Source of the DNA: Pantoea sp. AS-PWVM4
GTDB taxonomy: Bacteria > Pseudomonadota > Gammaproteobacteria > Enterobacterales > Enterobacteriaceae
NCBI RefSeq assembly: GCF_000468095.1
Contig: NZ_ASZC01000020.1
Location: forward strand, 1-64,000
Direction: 5' to 3'
Length of the DNA: 64,000 nucleotides
Below are positions 1 through 10,592 of the stretch, in pieces. The number at the start of each line of letters is the position of its first letter. Position 1 is the first letter of the stretch. Under the pieces are notes generated by a model that was given only the letters and a program-made list of their open reading frames with translations, did not search any database and was not told where the DNA came from. Position numbers and translations under genes: made by a program.

Positions 1-84
1 GCACAAGATCGAGGCTTAAGCGGCGCGACAAGCTGCCTCCGTTTCGTGTAACGGGTAGCTAACCAGTTACAACTTCAAGATACA

Positions 85-152
85 AGCGGCGCGATTTATC
101 GCGCGGATTTTTCACGCATCGCGCACGAAATTGCGCGATAAATCGCGCCGCT
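85..152. repeat. REP-like palindromic pair, convergent arms
   Basis: A 20-base arm at 85-104 (AGCGGCGCGATTTATCGCGC) is repeated in exact inverse at 133-152. Each arm is itself a near-palindrome (GCGCGAT/ATCGCGC). The same unit recurs near 20936, 27271, 39481 and, decayed, 57717, all in intergenic DNA. This looks like a REP/REPIN family. It lies just beyond the rne terminator. Confidence 0.8.
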
Positions 153-164
153 ACGAATAGATAC

Positions 165-194
165 AAATAAAAAACCCCGGACTGGCCGGGGTTT
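165..194 (-). terminator. rne rho-independent terminator
   Basis: The perfect inverted repeat AAACCCCGG / CCGGGGTTT (172-180 and 186-194) has a 5-nt loop. Read on the minus strand it is followed by a T-rich tract, and it lies 22 bases past the rne stop. Confidence 0.85.
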
Positions 195-215
195 GCTGTG
201 TGATGTAGCGCTAAC

Positions 216-3200
216 TTAGACGCTTTCTGGCTTGGTTGCCGGTGCGGTCGCCTGCTGTGTGGCGCTATGACCGCCAGCCGATCCACGGCCGGCAAAGGCA
301 AACGGTGGACGTACCCAATCGCTATGGCGAGCCGGTTCAGGTTCCCATGCCGGTGCCGGTGCTTTGGTCATCGGTGCCGAAGCATAATGCTTCCAGCGGG
401 TTTCTGCGTTGTTGGCCACGGTAGCGTGAGCGGCGACTGGCGCATCAGGTTCCGCAACTGGCGCTGGCTGCGCTTCTGCGGCAACCGGCGTGGACAGTAC
501 CTCTTCCACTGGCGCAGTCACTTCCGGTGCCACCTGAGCAGGTGTTTCGATGGCAGCGGTTACGGCTTCGTTGACCTCAGCAGCAACATCAACCACCGGT
601 TCGGCCTGCGCGGCGGTTACTTCGGCAACCGCTTCATCCGCCGCTGAAATCACGGTCGGTTCTTCATTGACCGGTGATTCAATCGGACGGGTGTCATCGG
701 AGTTCACTACCGGAACGTCGGTGTGTGCCTGCGGTTCCACTACTTCGACGACTGGCTCAGCAACTACTTCCTGTACTGGCTCAACGCTGGCAGGCAGAGC
801 AACGGCAGCGGCCGTCTCTTCGCGGCTGTAATCCGGCGTCTCGTTCAGTGCATCCGGTGTGACCAGTTCTTCATTGGTTTGTGCAACCGGATAACGTACC
901 CAAACTTTGCCAGAGGCCATTTCCGGTGAAGCCGAAGCCGCAGCCAGAGGCATTGCAGATTGGGTCGGATAGCGCTCATCACGGTAACGGCGACGACGCT
1001 GACCGCTGACACGCAGGTGGCGCGGTGAACGACGTGAACGGCGCGGCATATTGGCGCTGTCACGGTTATCAACGTCATCCTGATCATCATTGACCGCTTC
1101 CGGTTCTTCATTAGCGACTGCACGCGGCGCAGTTTCAACCGGAGCGATAACGTTCTCGGTTGTCGCTTCGCTTTCATCACCAAAACGCACTTTCTGGCTC
1201 AGCTGGCGTTGTTTACGACGCGGCATGACCTGAACATGTTCTTCTTCCTGCGCTGCCTCATCAACGATTTCAGCCTGCACCACCGGCTCAGCGGCTTTCT
1301 GTTCCTGCTGCTGGGCGCGTTTCTCTTCCTGACGACGACGCTGGCGCTCCGCACGTTGTTCGCGACGCTGTTGTTGCTGCTCTTCGCGTTGCTGGCGTGC
1401 TTCTTCGCTTTGTGCCGGGCTGCGTTCTTCACGCGGCTCGTTCTGGCGTTTATTGCGGCGGTTTTCGGTGGTTTCACGCGCTTCGCGTGGCTCACGCGGC
1501 TCGCGTGCTTCACGTACCGGCGCGTTTTCAGCGTTACGCGGAGTGCGTTCACGACGATTATTGCGGCGGTTGTTGCGACGATCGCCACGCTGTTGACCGT
1601 TTTCATCAGCGTTTGCTTTGCTTTCCTGTTTCTCGCTGGCTTCCGGCGTAGTCGCCGGTGCATCACCAACAAACAGTTTTTTCAATCCACCCAGCAGACG
1701 TGCCATAAAGCCGGTTGACGCAGCCGGTGCTGCGACGGTGTCGGTTGTCCTGGCCTTCTTCGGCTCAGCTTTCACCGCAGGCTTGCTCTCTTCTGCCACT
1801 TCAACTGGTGCAGGCGGTGCATCCGGCATCACAAAGGCGGCGAGGGCAGGTTGCTCAGGACGACGACGTTCTGACTGCTCTTCTTCGGAAGGCAGTGCCA
1901 TTTCCGCTTCATGCAGTTTCGGCAGGTGGTAGCTCAGCGTTTGCGTCTCTTCGCCTTTGCGCACGCGCAACACGGAGTAGTGTGGCGTTTCCATCTGATC
2001 GTTCGGTACGATGATGGCGCGCACGCCACCCTGACGCTTCTCAATGGCGCTGACCGCATCACGTTTCTCGTTCAGCAGATAGGAAGCGACCGGAACCGGC
2101 ACAATGGCGTGGACTTCTTTGGTGTTGTCTTTCAGCGCTTCTTCTTCAATCAGACGCAGAATAGACAGCGACAGCGATTCGTTATCACGGATGGTGCCGG
2201 TACCGCTACAACGTGGGCAGACGTGATGACTGGACTCGCCCAGTGATGGGCTGAGGCGCTGACGTGACATCTCCAGCAGACCAAAGCGTGAAATATGGCT
2301 GATTTGAATACGTGCACGATCCTGACGTACCGCTTCACGCAGACGGTTTTCCACGGCACGCTGGTGGCGTACCGGCGTCATATCGATGAAGTCGATAACA
2401 ATCAGACCACCGAGGTCACGCAGACGCAGCTGACGAGCGATTTCGTCTGCCGCTTCGAGGTTGGTATTGAACGCCGTCTCTTCGATATCACCACCGCGCG
2501 TCGCGCGTGCTGAGTTGATATCAATCGCAGTCAGTGCTTCGGTGCTGTCAATGACGATAGAGCCGCCAGATGGCAGACGCACTTCACGCTGGAAAGCAGA
2601 TTCAATCTGCGATTCGATTTGGTAGTGGCTGAACAGCGGGATTTCACCGGTGTACAACTTGATTTTGCTGCTGAAGTCCGGACGACCGAGCGCAGCGATA
2701 TGCTGACGCGCCAGTTCGAGGACTTTCGGGTTATCGATGAGGATTTCACCGATATCCTGACGCAGATAGTCGCGGAAGGCGCGCACGATCACATTACTTT
2801 CCTGATGGATCAGGAAAGGTGCCGGGCGGCTTTCTGCGGCTTTTTTGATCGCTTCCCAGTGTTTCAGACGGAAGCTAAGGTCCCACTGTAACGACTCGGC
2901 GGATTTGCCAACGCCAGCGGTGCGCACAATCAGGCCCATGCCTTCCGGCAGTTCCAGCGCTGACAGGGCTTCTTTCAGTTCGGTGCGATCATCGCCTTCA
3001 ATACGGCGCGAAATGCCACCCGCACGCGGGTTGTTCGGCATCAGCACCAGGTAGCTACCGGCCAGTGAAATAAAGGTGGTCAGTGCTGCTCCTTTATTAC
3101 CACGCTCCTCTTTATCAATTTGAACGATGACTTCCTGACCTTCACGCAGAACATCTTTAATATTGGGACGTCCGTGCGCGTTGTAACTGGCGGGGAAATA

Positions 3201-3428
3201 TTCGCGGGAAATTTCTTTCAGAGGGAGAAAACCGTGACGCTCAGCACCGTAATCAACAAACGCAGCTTCCAGGCTGGGTTCAATACGGGTGATTTTACCT
3301 TTGTAGATGTTGGCTTTTTTCTGTTCGTGTCCGGGGCTTTCGATATCCAGATCGTACAGACGTTGTCCATCAACCAGGGCAACGCGCAACTCCTCCTGCT
3401 GAGTTGCGTTAATTAACATTCTTTTCAT
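216..3428 (-). CDS. rne: Ribonuclease E
   Basis: Essential endoribonuclease and scaffold of the RNA degradosome, which processes rRNA, tRNA and mRNA at the inner membrane. The 1070-aa protein matches E. coli RNase E (1061 aa) almost residue for residue over the catalytic half. That half has an N-terminal RNase H-like/S1 region, the DNase I-like domain with the metal aspartates (Asp303 in [10 protein letters not shown], Asp346 in VIDFIDM) and the zinc-link CPRCSGTG around residue 404. After about residue 530 it becomes low-complexity. There is an amphipathic patch near 570-590 ([14 protein letters not shown], the membrane anchor), Arg-rich RNA-binding stretches, and an acidic Pro/Val/Glu-rich tail ending in the conserved PRHSDW segment next to the PNPase-binding site. 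The long leader upstream suggests the family's usual autoregulation. Confidence 0.98.
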   Translation of the reverse strand: MKRMLINATQQEELRVALVDGQRLYDLDIESPGHEQKKANIYKGKITRIEPSLEAAFVDYGAERHGFLPLKEISREYFPASYNAHGRPNIKDVLREGQEVIVQIDKEERGNKGAALTTFISLAGSYLVLMPNNPRAGGISRRIEGDDRTELKEALSALELPEGMGLIVRTAGVGKSAESLQWDLSFRLKHWEAIKKAAESRPAPFLIHQESNVIVRAFRDYLRQDIGEILIDNPKVLELARQHIAALGRPDFSSKIKLYTGEIPLFSHYQIESQIESAFQREVRLPSGGSIVIDSTEALTAIDINSARATRGGDIEETAFNTNLEAADEIARQLRLRDLGGLIVIDFIDMTPVRHQRAVENRLREAVRQDRARIQISHISRFGLLEMSRQRLSPSLGESSHHVCPRCSGTGTIRDNESLSLSILRLIEEEALKDNTKEVHAIVPVPVASYLLNEKRDAVSAIEKRQGGVRAIIVPNDQMETPHYSVLRVRKGEETQTLSYHLPKLHEAEMALPSEEEQSERRRPEQPALAAFVMPDAPPAPVEVAEESKPAVKAEPKKARTTDTVAAPAASTGFMARLLGGLKKLFVGDAPATTPEASEKQESKANADENGQQRGDRRNNRRNNRRERTPRNAENAPVREAREPREPREARETTENRRNKRQNEPREERSPAQSEEARQQREEQQQQRREQRAERQRRRQEEKRAQQQEQKAAEPVVQAEIVDEAAQEEEHVQVMPRRKQRQLSQKVRFGDESEATTENVIAPVETAPRAVANEEPEAVNDDQDDVDNRDSANMPRRSRRSPRHLRVSGQRRRRYRDERYPTQSAMPLAAASASPEMASGKVWVRYPVAQTNEELVTPDALNETPDYSREETAAAVALPASVEPVQEVVAEPVVEVVEPQAHTDVPVVNSDDTRPIESPVNEEPTVISAADEAVAEVTAAQAEPVVDVAAEVNEAVTAAIETPAQVAPEVTAPVEEVLSTPVAAEAQPAPVAEPDAPVAAHATVANNAETRWKHYASAPMTKAPAPAWEPEPARHSDWVRPPFAFAGRGSAGGHSATQQATAPATKPESV

Positions 3429-3791
3429 CGTGACTTACTCGTTATTCTCTCATGAGTGACAAAGCTGCGGGCATCGTTACCCTGGACGAGAATCAACCGA
3501 TGGCCCCGTGTCTTTAATGCACAGACGTCAACCTCACGGTTGTCGGCGGCTAAAGGGGCGCAAATCTTGTCGGTGGCCTGTTTTTCATAAGGAAATCCAG
3601 CGCCTGAAGGTGGAAGTGCTACAGAGTATTCAAAAATCCACACATCCCAGTCTGTCGTCCTGGCTGCAACCCGCAGCCCGCTAAGTGCCTGATTTAACAT
3701 TACGTCTTACGCCATTGCTGCGTGTCCGTTTAATCCGGCAAAATGACTTATTTCGCTCTTTTTTCTGCCTGAATCTTTCCAGGACAGAAAC
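3429..3791 (-). promoter_or_regulatory. rne 5' untranslated leader
   Basis: The stretch between rne and rluC (3429-4001) contains no convincing gene; the open frames on the minus strand here lack Shine-Dalgarno sites and family resemblance. The predicted start site near 3791 gives a leader of about 363 nt. E. coli rne has a 361-nt leader whose hairpins mediate RNase E autoregulation. I infer the same function here and did not fold the RNA. Confidence 0.6.
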
Positions 3792-3797
3792 CCCTGC

Positions 3798-3827
3798 ATT
3801 ATTCCATTGCTCACCAACATATAGCAA
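3798..3827 (-). promoter_or_regulatory. Predicted sigma70 promoter of rne
   Basis: On the minus strand, TTGCTA (3827-3822), an 18-nt spacer and AATAAT (3803-3798) form a plausible sigma70 promoter. Its position gives the leader length known from E. coli, which is the main support. Confidence 0.5.
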
Positions 3828-4001
3828 GGCGACTTTTGCCGAGCTGTGAAGTTTATTCATCCTTAACCTGTTCATTTGCAGGGGTTATCATCGCATTGTT
3901 GAAAAAGTCAGCATTTCGACTCTTTAGCGCCGCGACAACCAGAGAGTTAAGCACAGAAAAAGGGGTGGCGCTATCCGGGGACACTATTTAGAATCGCCGC
4001 C

Positions 4002-4958
4002 ATGAAAACTGAGAATCCCGGCGTACAATTTGTCGCCATTACGGCTGAAAATGCCGGACAACGTATCGATAACTTTTTGCGCACCCAATTGAAGGGTGTG
4101 CCGAAAAGTATGATTTATCGCATCCTGCGTAAAGGGGAAGTGCGGGTAAATAAAAAACGCATCAAACCTGAATATAAGCTGGAAGAAGGCGATGAGATCC
4201 GTATTCCACCCGTACGGGTGGCGGAACGTGAAGAGCAGACTGTCTCGCCGAAGCTGGAGAAAGTGGCTTCACTGGCTGACGCCATCCTGTATGAGGATGA
4301 TTATCTGCTGGTCCTGAACAAGCCTTCCGGCACCGCCGTACATGGCGGCAGCGGTTTAAGTTTTGGCGTAATTGAAGGCTTGCGTGCGCTGCGCCCGGAA
4401 GCGCGTTTTCTCGAATTGGTGCATCGTCTCGATCGCGACACCTCGGGTATCTTGCTGGTTGCGAAGAAACGCTCGGCACTGCGTTCCCTGCACGAACAGC
4501 TACGCGATAAGGGCATGCAAAAAGATTACCTGGCGCTGGTGCGTGGCGACTGGCCATCCCACCTGAAAGTGGTACAGGCACCGTTGTTGAAGAATATCCT
4601 GCAAAGCGGTGAGCGCGTGGTGCGCGTCAGCGCGGAAGGTAAACCTTCGGAGACACGGTTTAAAGTGGAAGAGCGTTTTGGCTTTGCCACCCTGGTAAAA
4701 GCCAGTCCGGTCACTGGCCGCACCCACCAGATTCGTGTGCATACCTTACATGCGGGCCATCCCATCGCGTTTGACGATCGTTATGGCGATCGGGAATTTG
4801 AACGCCAGCTGGCACCGACCGGACTTTCCCGTCTGTTCCTGCATGCGGCGGCGTTGACGTTTACCCATCCCAACACCGGTGAGACGTTACGGATGGAAGC
4901 GCCGCTGGACGGCGCTTTGAAGCATTGCCTGTCGCAGTTACGCCAGAAAAAGGCGTAA
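4002..4958 (+). CDS. rluC: 23S rRNA pseudouridine(955/2504/2580) synthase RluC
   Basis: Isomerises three uridines of 23S rRNA near the peptidyl-transferase centre. The 318-aa protein (E. coli 319 aa) has an N-terminal S4 RNA-binding domain (about residues 18-75). The RluA-type catalytic domain carries the signature HRLDRDTSG with catalytic Asp144. It is transcribed divergently from rne, as in E. coli. There is no strong Shine-Dalgarno before the ATG at 4002, but the N-terminus [11 protein letters not shown] fits the family start. Confidence 0.97.
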   Translation: MKTENPGVQFVAITAENAGQRIDNFLRTQLKGVPKSMIYRILRKGEVRVNKKRIKPEYKLEEGDEIRIPPVRVAEREEQTVSPKLEKVASLADAILYEDDYLLVLNKPSGTAVHGGSGLSFGVIEGLRALRPEARFLELVHRLDRDTSGILLVAKKRSALRSLHEQLRDKGMQKDYLALVRGDWPSHLKVVQAPLLKNILQSGERVVRVSAEGKPSETRFKVEERFGFATLVKASPVTGRTHQIRVHTLHAGHPIAFDDRYGDREFERQLAPTGLSRLFLHAAALTFTHPNTGETLRMEAPLDGALKHCLSQLRQKKA

Positions 4959-4969
4959 CGTCACGGGCA

Positions 4970-5554
4970 TCAACACAAGGGGTTGATGCCCGCTTCTCGT
5001 AACATCCCATTCAACGCAATCAGCGGCAATCCAATCAAAGTATTGGGATCGCGTCCTTCCAGCCGTTCAAACAGACAAATACCAAGGCCTTCGCTTTTGA
5101 AGCTGCCTGCACATTGCAGTGGCTGTTCTTTGGCAACGTATCCGGCAATTTCGGCTGCACTCAGCGTGCGAAAATGGACGGTGAAGGGTTCACAGCAGAG
5201 AAATTGCTGCCCGCTTTGCGGTTGGATGAGCGCCAGGCCGGTATAGAAGGTGATGGCTTTGCCACTGGCGGCAGAGAGTTGCCTGCGCGCGTTTTCTTCC
5301 GTGTGCGGCTTACCGGTGATCTGTCCGTCCAGCACGCAGACTTGATCGGAACCGATGATCCAGCGATCCGGATAGTCGGCCGCCAACGCCCTGGCTTTCG
5401 CCAGCGCGAGGCGTTGTACCAACGCATCTGCCGCTTCGCCGGGCTGCGGCGTCTCATCGGTGTGCGGTGCCGCGCAGAGAAAAGGCAGGCCAAGCTTACT
5501 TAATAAAGCCTGGCGGAAGGGTGAGGTTGAAGCTAAAACCAGCGATGTCGTCAT
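4970..5554 (-). CDS. yceF: Maf-family nucleotide pyrophosphatase YceF (m7GTP pyrophosphatase)
   Basis: House-cleaning enzyme that hydrolyses non-canonical nucleotides; E. coli YceF prefers m7GTP. The 194-aa protein has the N-terminal Maf motif [12 protein letters not shown] (residues 7-18) and the conserved GSDQV at 68-72 containing the catalytic Asp. It converges on rluC with only 11 bp between stops and diverges from yceD. Subfamily assignment (YceF rather than YhdE) is by conserved position beside rluC and yceD. Confidence 0.93.
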   Translation of the reverse strand: MTTSLVLASTSPFRQALLSKLGLPFLCAAPHTDETPQPGEAADALVQRLALAKARALAADYPDRWIIGSDQVCVLDGQITGKPHTEENARRQLSAASGKAITFYTGLALIQPQSGQQFLCCEPFTVHFRTLSAAEIAGYVAKEQPLQCAGSFKSEGLGICLFERLEGRDPNTLIGLPLIALNGMLREAGINPLC

Positions 5555-5656
5555 TTTTTTGCAGAATAGATAGCGTAAAGGAGACAGTCATTTTAAACTG
5601 TGCGCCGCACTGGATGCGACTAACGGGTGAAAGATGCTGTAAAACGGCCTTTTTCT

Positions 5657-5685
5657 TTGACTCTATGACGTTACAAAGTTAATAT
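5657..5685 (+). promoter_or_regulatory. Strong sigma70 promoter of the yceD-rpmF operon
   Basis: TTGACT (5657-5662), a 17-nt spacer and TAATAT (5680-5685) is a near-consensus promoter. The predicted start site (about 5692) lies only about 3 nt before the yceD ATG at 5695. Confidence 0.75.
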
Positions 5686-5694
5686 TCGCGCCCT

Positions 5695-6401
<707 letters not shown>

Positions 6402-6403
6402 TT

Positions 6404-6420
6404 CTTGCGGTTACGCAAGG
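6404..6420 (+). promoter_or_regulatory. Hairpin masking the plsX Shine-Dalgarno
   Basis: CTTGCG (6404-6409) and CGCAAG (6414-6419) form a 6-bp stem with a 4-nt loop in the rpmF-plsX gap. Its 3' arm contains the only AAGG ribosome-binding sequence (6417-6420) for the plsX TTG start. There is no T-tract, so termination is unlikely. Confidence 0.45.
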
Positions 6421-6427
6421 CGATACT

Positions 6428-7468
6428 TTGACACGTTTGACCCTGGCGATAGATGCCATGGGCGGGGATTTCGGTCCCTGCGTGACAGTGCCTGCAGCCT
6501 TGCAGGCACTGGCCTCTCATTCGCACCTGGTTCTCCTTCTGGTCGGTAATCCCGACACAATCATGCCATTACTTGCCAAAGCGGATTCCTCTGTAGCGGG
6601 GCGTGTGCAGGTGATCCCTGCCGAATCGGTTATTGCAAGTGATGCCAGACCCTCACAGGCGATTCGTAACAGTCGCGGCAGTTCCATGCGTATCGCATTG
6701 GAGCTGGTGAAAGAGGGTAAGGCACAAGCCTGTGTCAGCGCGGGGAACACCGGCGCGCTGATGGGGTTAGCCAAATTGTTGCTCAAGCCGCTGGATGGCA
6801 TTGAGCGCCCGGCGCTGATGACCGTTCTGCCTCATCAGCAGCACGGCAAAACGGTGGTGCTCGATTTGGGCGCCAACGTAGAGTCCGACAGTGAAATGTT
6901 GGTGCAATTTGCGGTGATGGGTGCGGTGGTAGCCGAAGAAGTGCTTGCCATTAACCAGCCGCGCGTTGCGTTGCTCAATATCGGCCAGGAAGAGACCAAA
7001 GGTCTGGAAGCCATCCGCACAGCAGCGGCGGTGCTGCGGGAATCCCCGCAGATCAACTATATTGGTTACCTTGAGGGGAATGATCTCCTCACCGGCAAAA
7101 CGGATGTGCTGGTTTGCGATGGCTTTGTTGGCAACGTCACGCTGAAAACGATGGAAGGTGTGGTAAGAATGTTTCTTTCGCTGCTTAAATCGTCAGGGGA
7201 AGGAAAAAAACGGGCCTGGTGGCTGAAGTGGCTGGGGCGCTGGATCCAAAAGCGTCTGGCGAAGCGTTTCGGTCACCTCAACCCCGACCAGTATAATGGC
7301 GCTTGTCTGTTAGGATTGCGCGGAACGGTGATCAAGAGCCACGGCGCGGCGAATCAACGTGCGTTTGCCGTAGCGATAGAACAGGCAGAGCAGGCGGTGC
7401 GGCGGCAAGTCCCGGAACGGATTGCTGCGCGCCTGGATACTGTATTAGCCAGGAGTGACAAAGCGTAG
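6428..7468 (+). CDS. plsX: Phosphate acyltransferase PlsX
   Basis: Converts acyl-ACP plus phosphate to acyl-phosphate, feeding PlsY in phosphatidic acid synthesis; a peripheral membrane enzyme. The 346-aa protein begins (M)[16 protein letters not shown], the glycine-rich N-terminal motif of PlsX. It also has the conserved [25 protein letters not shown] and [15 protein letters not shown] segments. The start codon is TTG at 6428, chosen because the E. coli protein begins at the equivalent residue and the next in-frame ATG would remove the glycine motif. The stop abuts the fabH ATG, so translation is probably coupled. Confidence 0.96.
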   Translation: MTRLTLAIDAMGGDFGPCVTVPAALQALASHSHLVLLLVGNPDTIMPLLAKADSSVAGRVQVIPAESVIASDARPSQAIRNSRGSSMRIALELVKEGKAQACVSAGNTGALMGLAKLLLKPLDGIERPALMTVLPHQQHGKTVVLDLGANVESDSEMLVQFAVMGAVVAEEVLAINQPRVALLNIGQEETKGLEAIRTAAAVLRESPQINYIGYLEGNDLLTGKTDVLVCDGFVGNVTLKTMEGVVRMFLSLLKSSGEGKKRAWWLKWLGRWIQKRLAKRFGHLNPDQYNGACLLGLRGTVIKSHGAANQRAFAVAIEQAEQAVRRQVPERIAARLDTVLARSDKA

Positions 7469-8422
7469 ATGTTTACCAAAATTCTCGGTACGGGCAGTTA
7501 TTTGCCCAGCCAGGTACGTACCAACGCGGATCTGGAAAAAATGGTGGAAACTTCGGACGAGTGGATTGTCACCCGTACCGGCATCCGTGAACGCCGCATT
7601 GCTGCGCCGGATGAAACTGTCGCCACCATGGGCTTTTCGGCAGCACAGCGAGCGCTGGAAATGGCGGGCGTTGCGGCGAGTGACGTGGGTCTGATTATTG
7701 TGGCGACCACCTCTTCGAGCCACGCATTCCCAAGCTCAGCCTGCATGATCCAGCAAATGCTAGAGATCAACGACTGTGCGGCGTTTGACCTTGCAGCCGC
7801 GTGCGCAGGTTTTACCTATGCCCTGAGCGTAGCCGATCAGTACATCAAAAATGGCGCAGTGAAACATGCGCTGGTGATCGGTGCGGATGCACTGGCACGT
7901 ACGCTCGATCCCGCCGATCGTGGCACCATTATTCTGTTCGGTGATGGAGCAGGTGCGGTGGTTCTGGGCCAGAGCAGCGAACCGGGCATTCTTTCTACCC
8001 ATCTGCATGCGGATGGTCGTTACGGTAAACTGCTGACGCTGCCATATCAGGACCGCGAGCAGCAGGATCAACCTGCTTACCTGACGATGGCAGGCAACGA
8101 AGTCTTCAAAGTGGCGGTCACTGAACTGGCGCACATTGTGGATGAAACCTTGCAGGCCAACAATCTCGATCGCGAAATGCTCGACTGGCTGGTGCCGCAT
8201 CAGGCTAACCTGCGCATTATCAGCGCCACGGCGAAAAAACTCGGTATGGGCATGGACAAAGTGGTGGTGACGCTGGATCGTCACGGTAACACCTCTGCGG
8301 CTTCCGTACCCAGTGCGCTGGATGAAGCGGTACGTGATGGTCGCATCAAACCGGGACAACTGATTCTGCTGGAGGCCTTTGGTGGTGGTTTCACCTGGGG
8401 TTCCGCGCTGGTTCGCTTTTGA
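7469..8422 (+). CDS. fabH: 3-oxoacyl-ACP synthase III (KAS III)
   Basis: Starts fatty acid synthesis by condensing acetyl-CoA with malonyl-ACP. The 317-aa thiolase-fold protein carries the complete catalytic triad at the E. coli positions: Cys112 ([12 protein letters not shown]), His244 (VPHQANLRI) and Asn274 (RHGNTSAAS). The ATG immediately follows the plsX TAG. It is followed by fabD after 12 bp. Confidence 0.98.
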   Translation: MFTKILGTGSYLPSQVRTNADLEKMVETSDEWIVTRTGIRERRIAAPDETVATMGFSAAQRALEMAGVAASDVGLIIVATTSSSHAFPSSACMIQQMLEINDCAAFDLAAACAGFTYALSVADQYIKNGAVKHALVIGADALARTLDPADRGTIILFGDGAGAVVLGQSSEPGILSTHLHADGRYGKLLTLPYQDREQQDQPAYLTMAGNEVFKVAVTELAHIVDETLQANNLDREMLDWLVPHQANLRIISATAKKLGMGMDKVVVTLDRHGNTSAASVPSALDEAVRDGRIKPGQLILLEAFGGGFTWGSALVRF

Positions 8423-8434
8423 TTACAGGAACGA

Positions 8435-9370
8435 ATGATGACGCAATTTGCTTTTGTGTTCCCCGGACAGGGATCACAGACTGTGGGCATGCTGGCTGAC
8501 CTGGCCACTGAATACCCGCAGGTAGAGGCTACTTTCCGTGAAGCTTCAGACGCACTGGGTTATGACTTATGGCAGTTGGTTCAGCAGGGACCTGCTGAGG
8601 AACTGAACAAAACCTGGCAGACACAGCCCGCGTTGCTGGCGGCTTCAGTTGCGATTTATCGCGTCTGGCAGAGCAAAAATGCGCCTCAGCCTGCCATCAT
8701 GGCCGGTCACAGTCTGGGTGAATACTCGGCGCTGGTTTGTGCGGGCGTACTGAATTTTGTCGATGCCATTAAACTGGTTGAACTGCGTGGCAAACTGATG
8801 CAGGAAGCGGTGCCGGAAGGCACTGGCGCGATGCAGGCGATTATCGGTCTTGATGATGCCGCCATTCGTAAAGCCTGTGAAGAGAGTGCACAAGGCCAGG
8901 TGGTGTCGCCGGTTAACTTTAACTCGCCGGGCCAGGTGGTGATTGCGGGTAACAAAGAAGCCGTTGAGCGTGCAGGCGCAGCCTGTAAAGCCGCAGGGGC
9001 GAAACGTGCGCTGCCGTTACCGGTCAGCGTGCCATCTCACTGCGCGCTGATGAAGCCAGCGGCAGAGAAACTGGCGGTGGCACTGGAAGCGATCAACTTC
9101 AATACCCCGTCAGTCCCGGTGGTTAACAACGTTGATGTGCAGTGTGAAACCTCAGCCGAGGCGATTCGTAGCGCGCTGGTGCGTCAATTGTACAGTCCGG
9201 TACGCTGGACAGAAGCGGTTGAGTTTATGGCCGCGCAAGGCGTGACTCAGTTGCTGGAGATTGGTCCGGGTAAAGTGCTGACCGGTCTCACTAAACGTAT
9301 TGTGGATACCCTGACCGCAGCCGCAGTGAACGATCCTGCTTCATTGACTGCTGCGCTTAGCCAGGAATAA
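8435..9370 (+). CDS. fabD: Malonyl-CoA:ACP transacylase
   Basis: Transfers malonyl from CoA to ACP for chain elongation. The protein shows FPGQGSQ near the N-terminus and the nucleophile motif GHSLGEYSAL. Two ATG codons lie in tandem (8435 and 8438). Starting at 8438 puts the active serine at residue 92 as in E. coli, so the second ATG may be the real start. The AGGA ribosome-binding site at 8427-8430 serves either. It lies between fabH and fabG in the canonical fab order. Confidence 0.97.
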   Translation: MMTQFAFVFPGQGSQTVGMLADLATEYPQVEATFREASDALGYDLWQLVQQGPAEELNKTWQTQPALLAASVAIYRVWQSKNAPQPAIMAGHSLGEYSALVCAGVLNFVDAIKLVELRGKLMQEAVPEGTGAMQAIIGLDDAAIRKACEESAQGQVVSPVNFNSPGQVVIAGNKEAVERAGAACKAAGAKRALPLPVSVPSHCALMKPAAEKLAVALEAINFNTPSVPVVNNVDVQCETSAEAIRSALVRQLYSPVRWTEAVEFMAAQGVTQLLEIGPGKVLTGLTKRIVDTLTAAAVNDPASLTAALSQE

Positions 9371-9380
9371 GAGGAAAATC

Positions 9381-10115
9381 ATGGGCTTTGAAGGTAAAGT
9401 TGCGCTGGTTACCGGCGCGAGCCGCGGTATCGGTCGCGCCATTGCGGAAACGCTGGCGGCACGCGGTGCCAAAGTGGTGGGAACTGCCACCAGCGAGAGC
9501 GGCGCGGAGGCAATCAGTGCTTACCTCGGCGACAGCGGTAAAGGTCTGCTGTTGAACGTGACCGATCCTGCTTCCATTGAGAGTGTGCTCGAGAAAGTAC
9601 GCGCAGAATTTGGCGAAGTGGACATTTTAGTCAATAATGCAGGCATTACGCGTGATAATTTACTGATGCGCATGAAAGACGATGAATGGGCGGATATCCT
9701 TGATACCAACCTGACATCAGTTTTCCGTCTCTCGAAGGCGGTTATGCGTGCCATGATGAAGAAACGTGTGGGCCGTATCATTACCATCGGTTCTGTAGTT
9801 GGAACCATGGGTAACGCGGGCCAGGCAAACTATGCAGCAGCAAAAGCAGGTTTGATTGGCTTTAGCAAATCACTGGCGCGAGAAGTCGCGTCCCGTGGCA
9901 TTACCGTAAACGTCGTGGCTCCGGGCTTTATTGAAACGGACATGACGCGTGCACTGAACGAAGATCAGCGCTCGGGCATTCTGGCGGAAGTTCCAGCAGG
10001 TCGCTTAGGTGATCCGCAGGAAATCGCCAATGCTGTTGCATTCTTAGCCTCTGACGAAGCCGCCTATATCACAGGTGAGACGCTACACGTCAATGGCGGT
10101 ATGTACATGGTCTGA
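9381..10115 (+). CDS. fabG: 3-oxoacyl-ACP reductase FabG
   Basis: NADPH-dependent reduction of 3-ketoacyl-ACP in every elongation cycle. The 244-aa short-chain dehydrogenase has the cofactor motif TGASRGIG (residues 11-18), NNAG (85-88) and the catalytic Ser138, Tyr151 and Lys155 (YAAAK), all at E. coli numbering. The Shine-Dalgarno GAGGAAA precedes the ATG. It is 10 bp after fabD. Confidence 0.98.
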   Translation: MGFEGKVALVTGASRGIGRAIAETLAARGAKVVGTATSESGAEAISAYLGDSGKGLLLNVTDPASIESVLEKVRAEFGEVDILVNNAGITRDNLLMRMKDDEWADILDTNLTSVFRLSKAVMRAMMKKRVGRIITIGSVVGTMGNAGQANYAAAKAGLIGFSKSLAREVASRGITVNVVAPGFIETDMTRALNEDQRSGILAEVPAGRLGDPQEIANAVAFLASDEAAYITGETLHVNGGMYMV

Positions 10116-10192
10116 TAATCACGAAATAATTTGCATTATTCGCGGTAAAAACCGCAGAATAGCGTAAAATCGTGGTTCGACCAGCCGGGATT

Positions 10193-10221
10193 TTGTTGCA
10201 TCTTTTTCAACATTTTATACA
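10193..10221 (+). promoter_or_regulatory. Predicted acpP promoter
   Basis: TTGTTG (10193-10198), a 17-nt spacer and TATACA (10216-10221) lie in the 153-bp fabG-acpP gap. ACP is made in large excess over the other Fab proteins, so a separate promoter here is expected. The assignment is by pattern only. Confidence 0.45.
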
Positions 10222-10268
10222 CTACGAAAACCATCGCGAAAGCGAGTTTTGATAGGAAATTTAATAGC

Positions 10269-10505
10269 ATGAGCGACATTCAGGATAGAGTTAAGAAGAT
10301 CATCATCGAGCAGTTGGGCGCGAAACCGGAAGATGTGACTAATGAAAAGTCTTTCGTTGACGACCTGGGTGCTGATTCTCTTGACACCGTTGAACTGGTT
10401 ATGGCTCTGGAAGAAGAGTTCGATACCGAGATTCCAGACGAAGAAGCTGAGAAAATCACTACCGTTCAGGCAGCGATCGACTACATCACTAGCCACCAAG
10501 GCTAA
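10269..10505 (+). CDS. acpP: Acyl carrier protein
   Basis: Carries growing acyl chains on a 4'-phosphopantetheine arm. The 78-aa acidic protein has the DSL modification motif with Ser37 ([11 protein letters not shown]) and the family ending of helix IV. It is nearly identical to E. coli ACP over residues 28-70. It has its own upstream gap with a putative promoter and a strong terminator immediately downstream, which separate its expression from fabG and fabF. Confidence 0.99.
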   Translation: MSDIQDRVKKIIIEQLGAKPEDVTNEKSFVDDLGADSLDTVELVMALEEEFDTEIPDEEAEKITTVQAAIDYITSHQG

Positions 10506-10515
10506 TGAATATCCT

Positions 10516-10545
10516 TCAGGCGGTCGCTCGACCGCCTGAGTTTTA
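10516..10545 (+). terminator. Terminator between acpP and fabF
   Basis: TCAGGCGGTC (10516-10525) and GACCGCCTGA (10530-10539) form a perfect 10-bp stem with a 4-nt loop, followed by GTTTTAT. It begins 10 bases past the acpP stop. Confidence 0.85.
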
Positions 10546-10592
10546 TAGTTTGTCCCACATAGCTTTTTTTTATCCCTCCCTGGAGGACGAAC

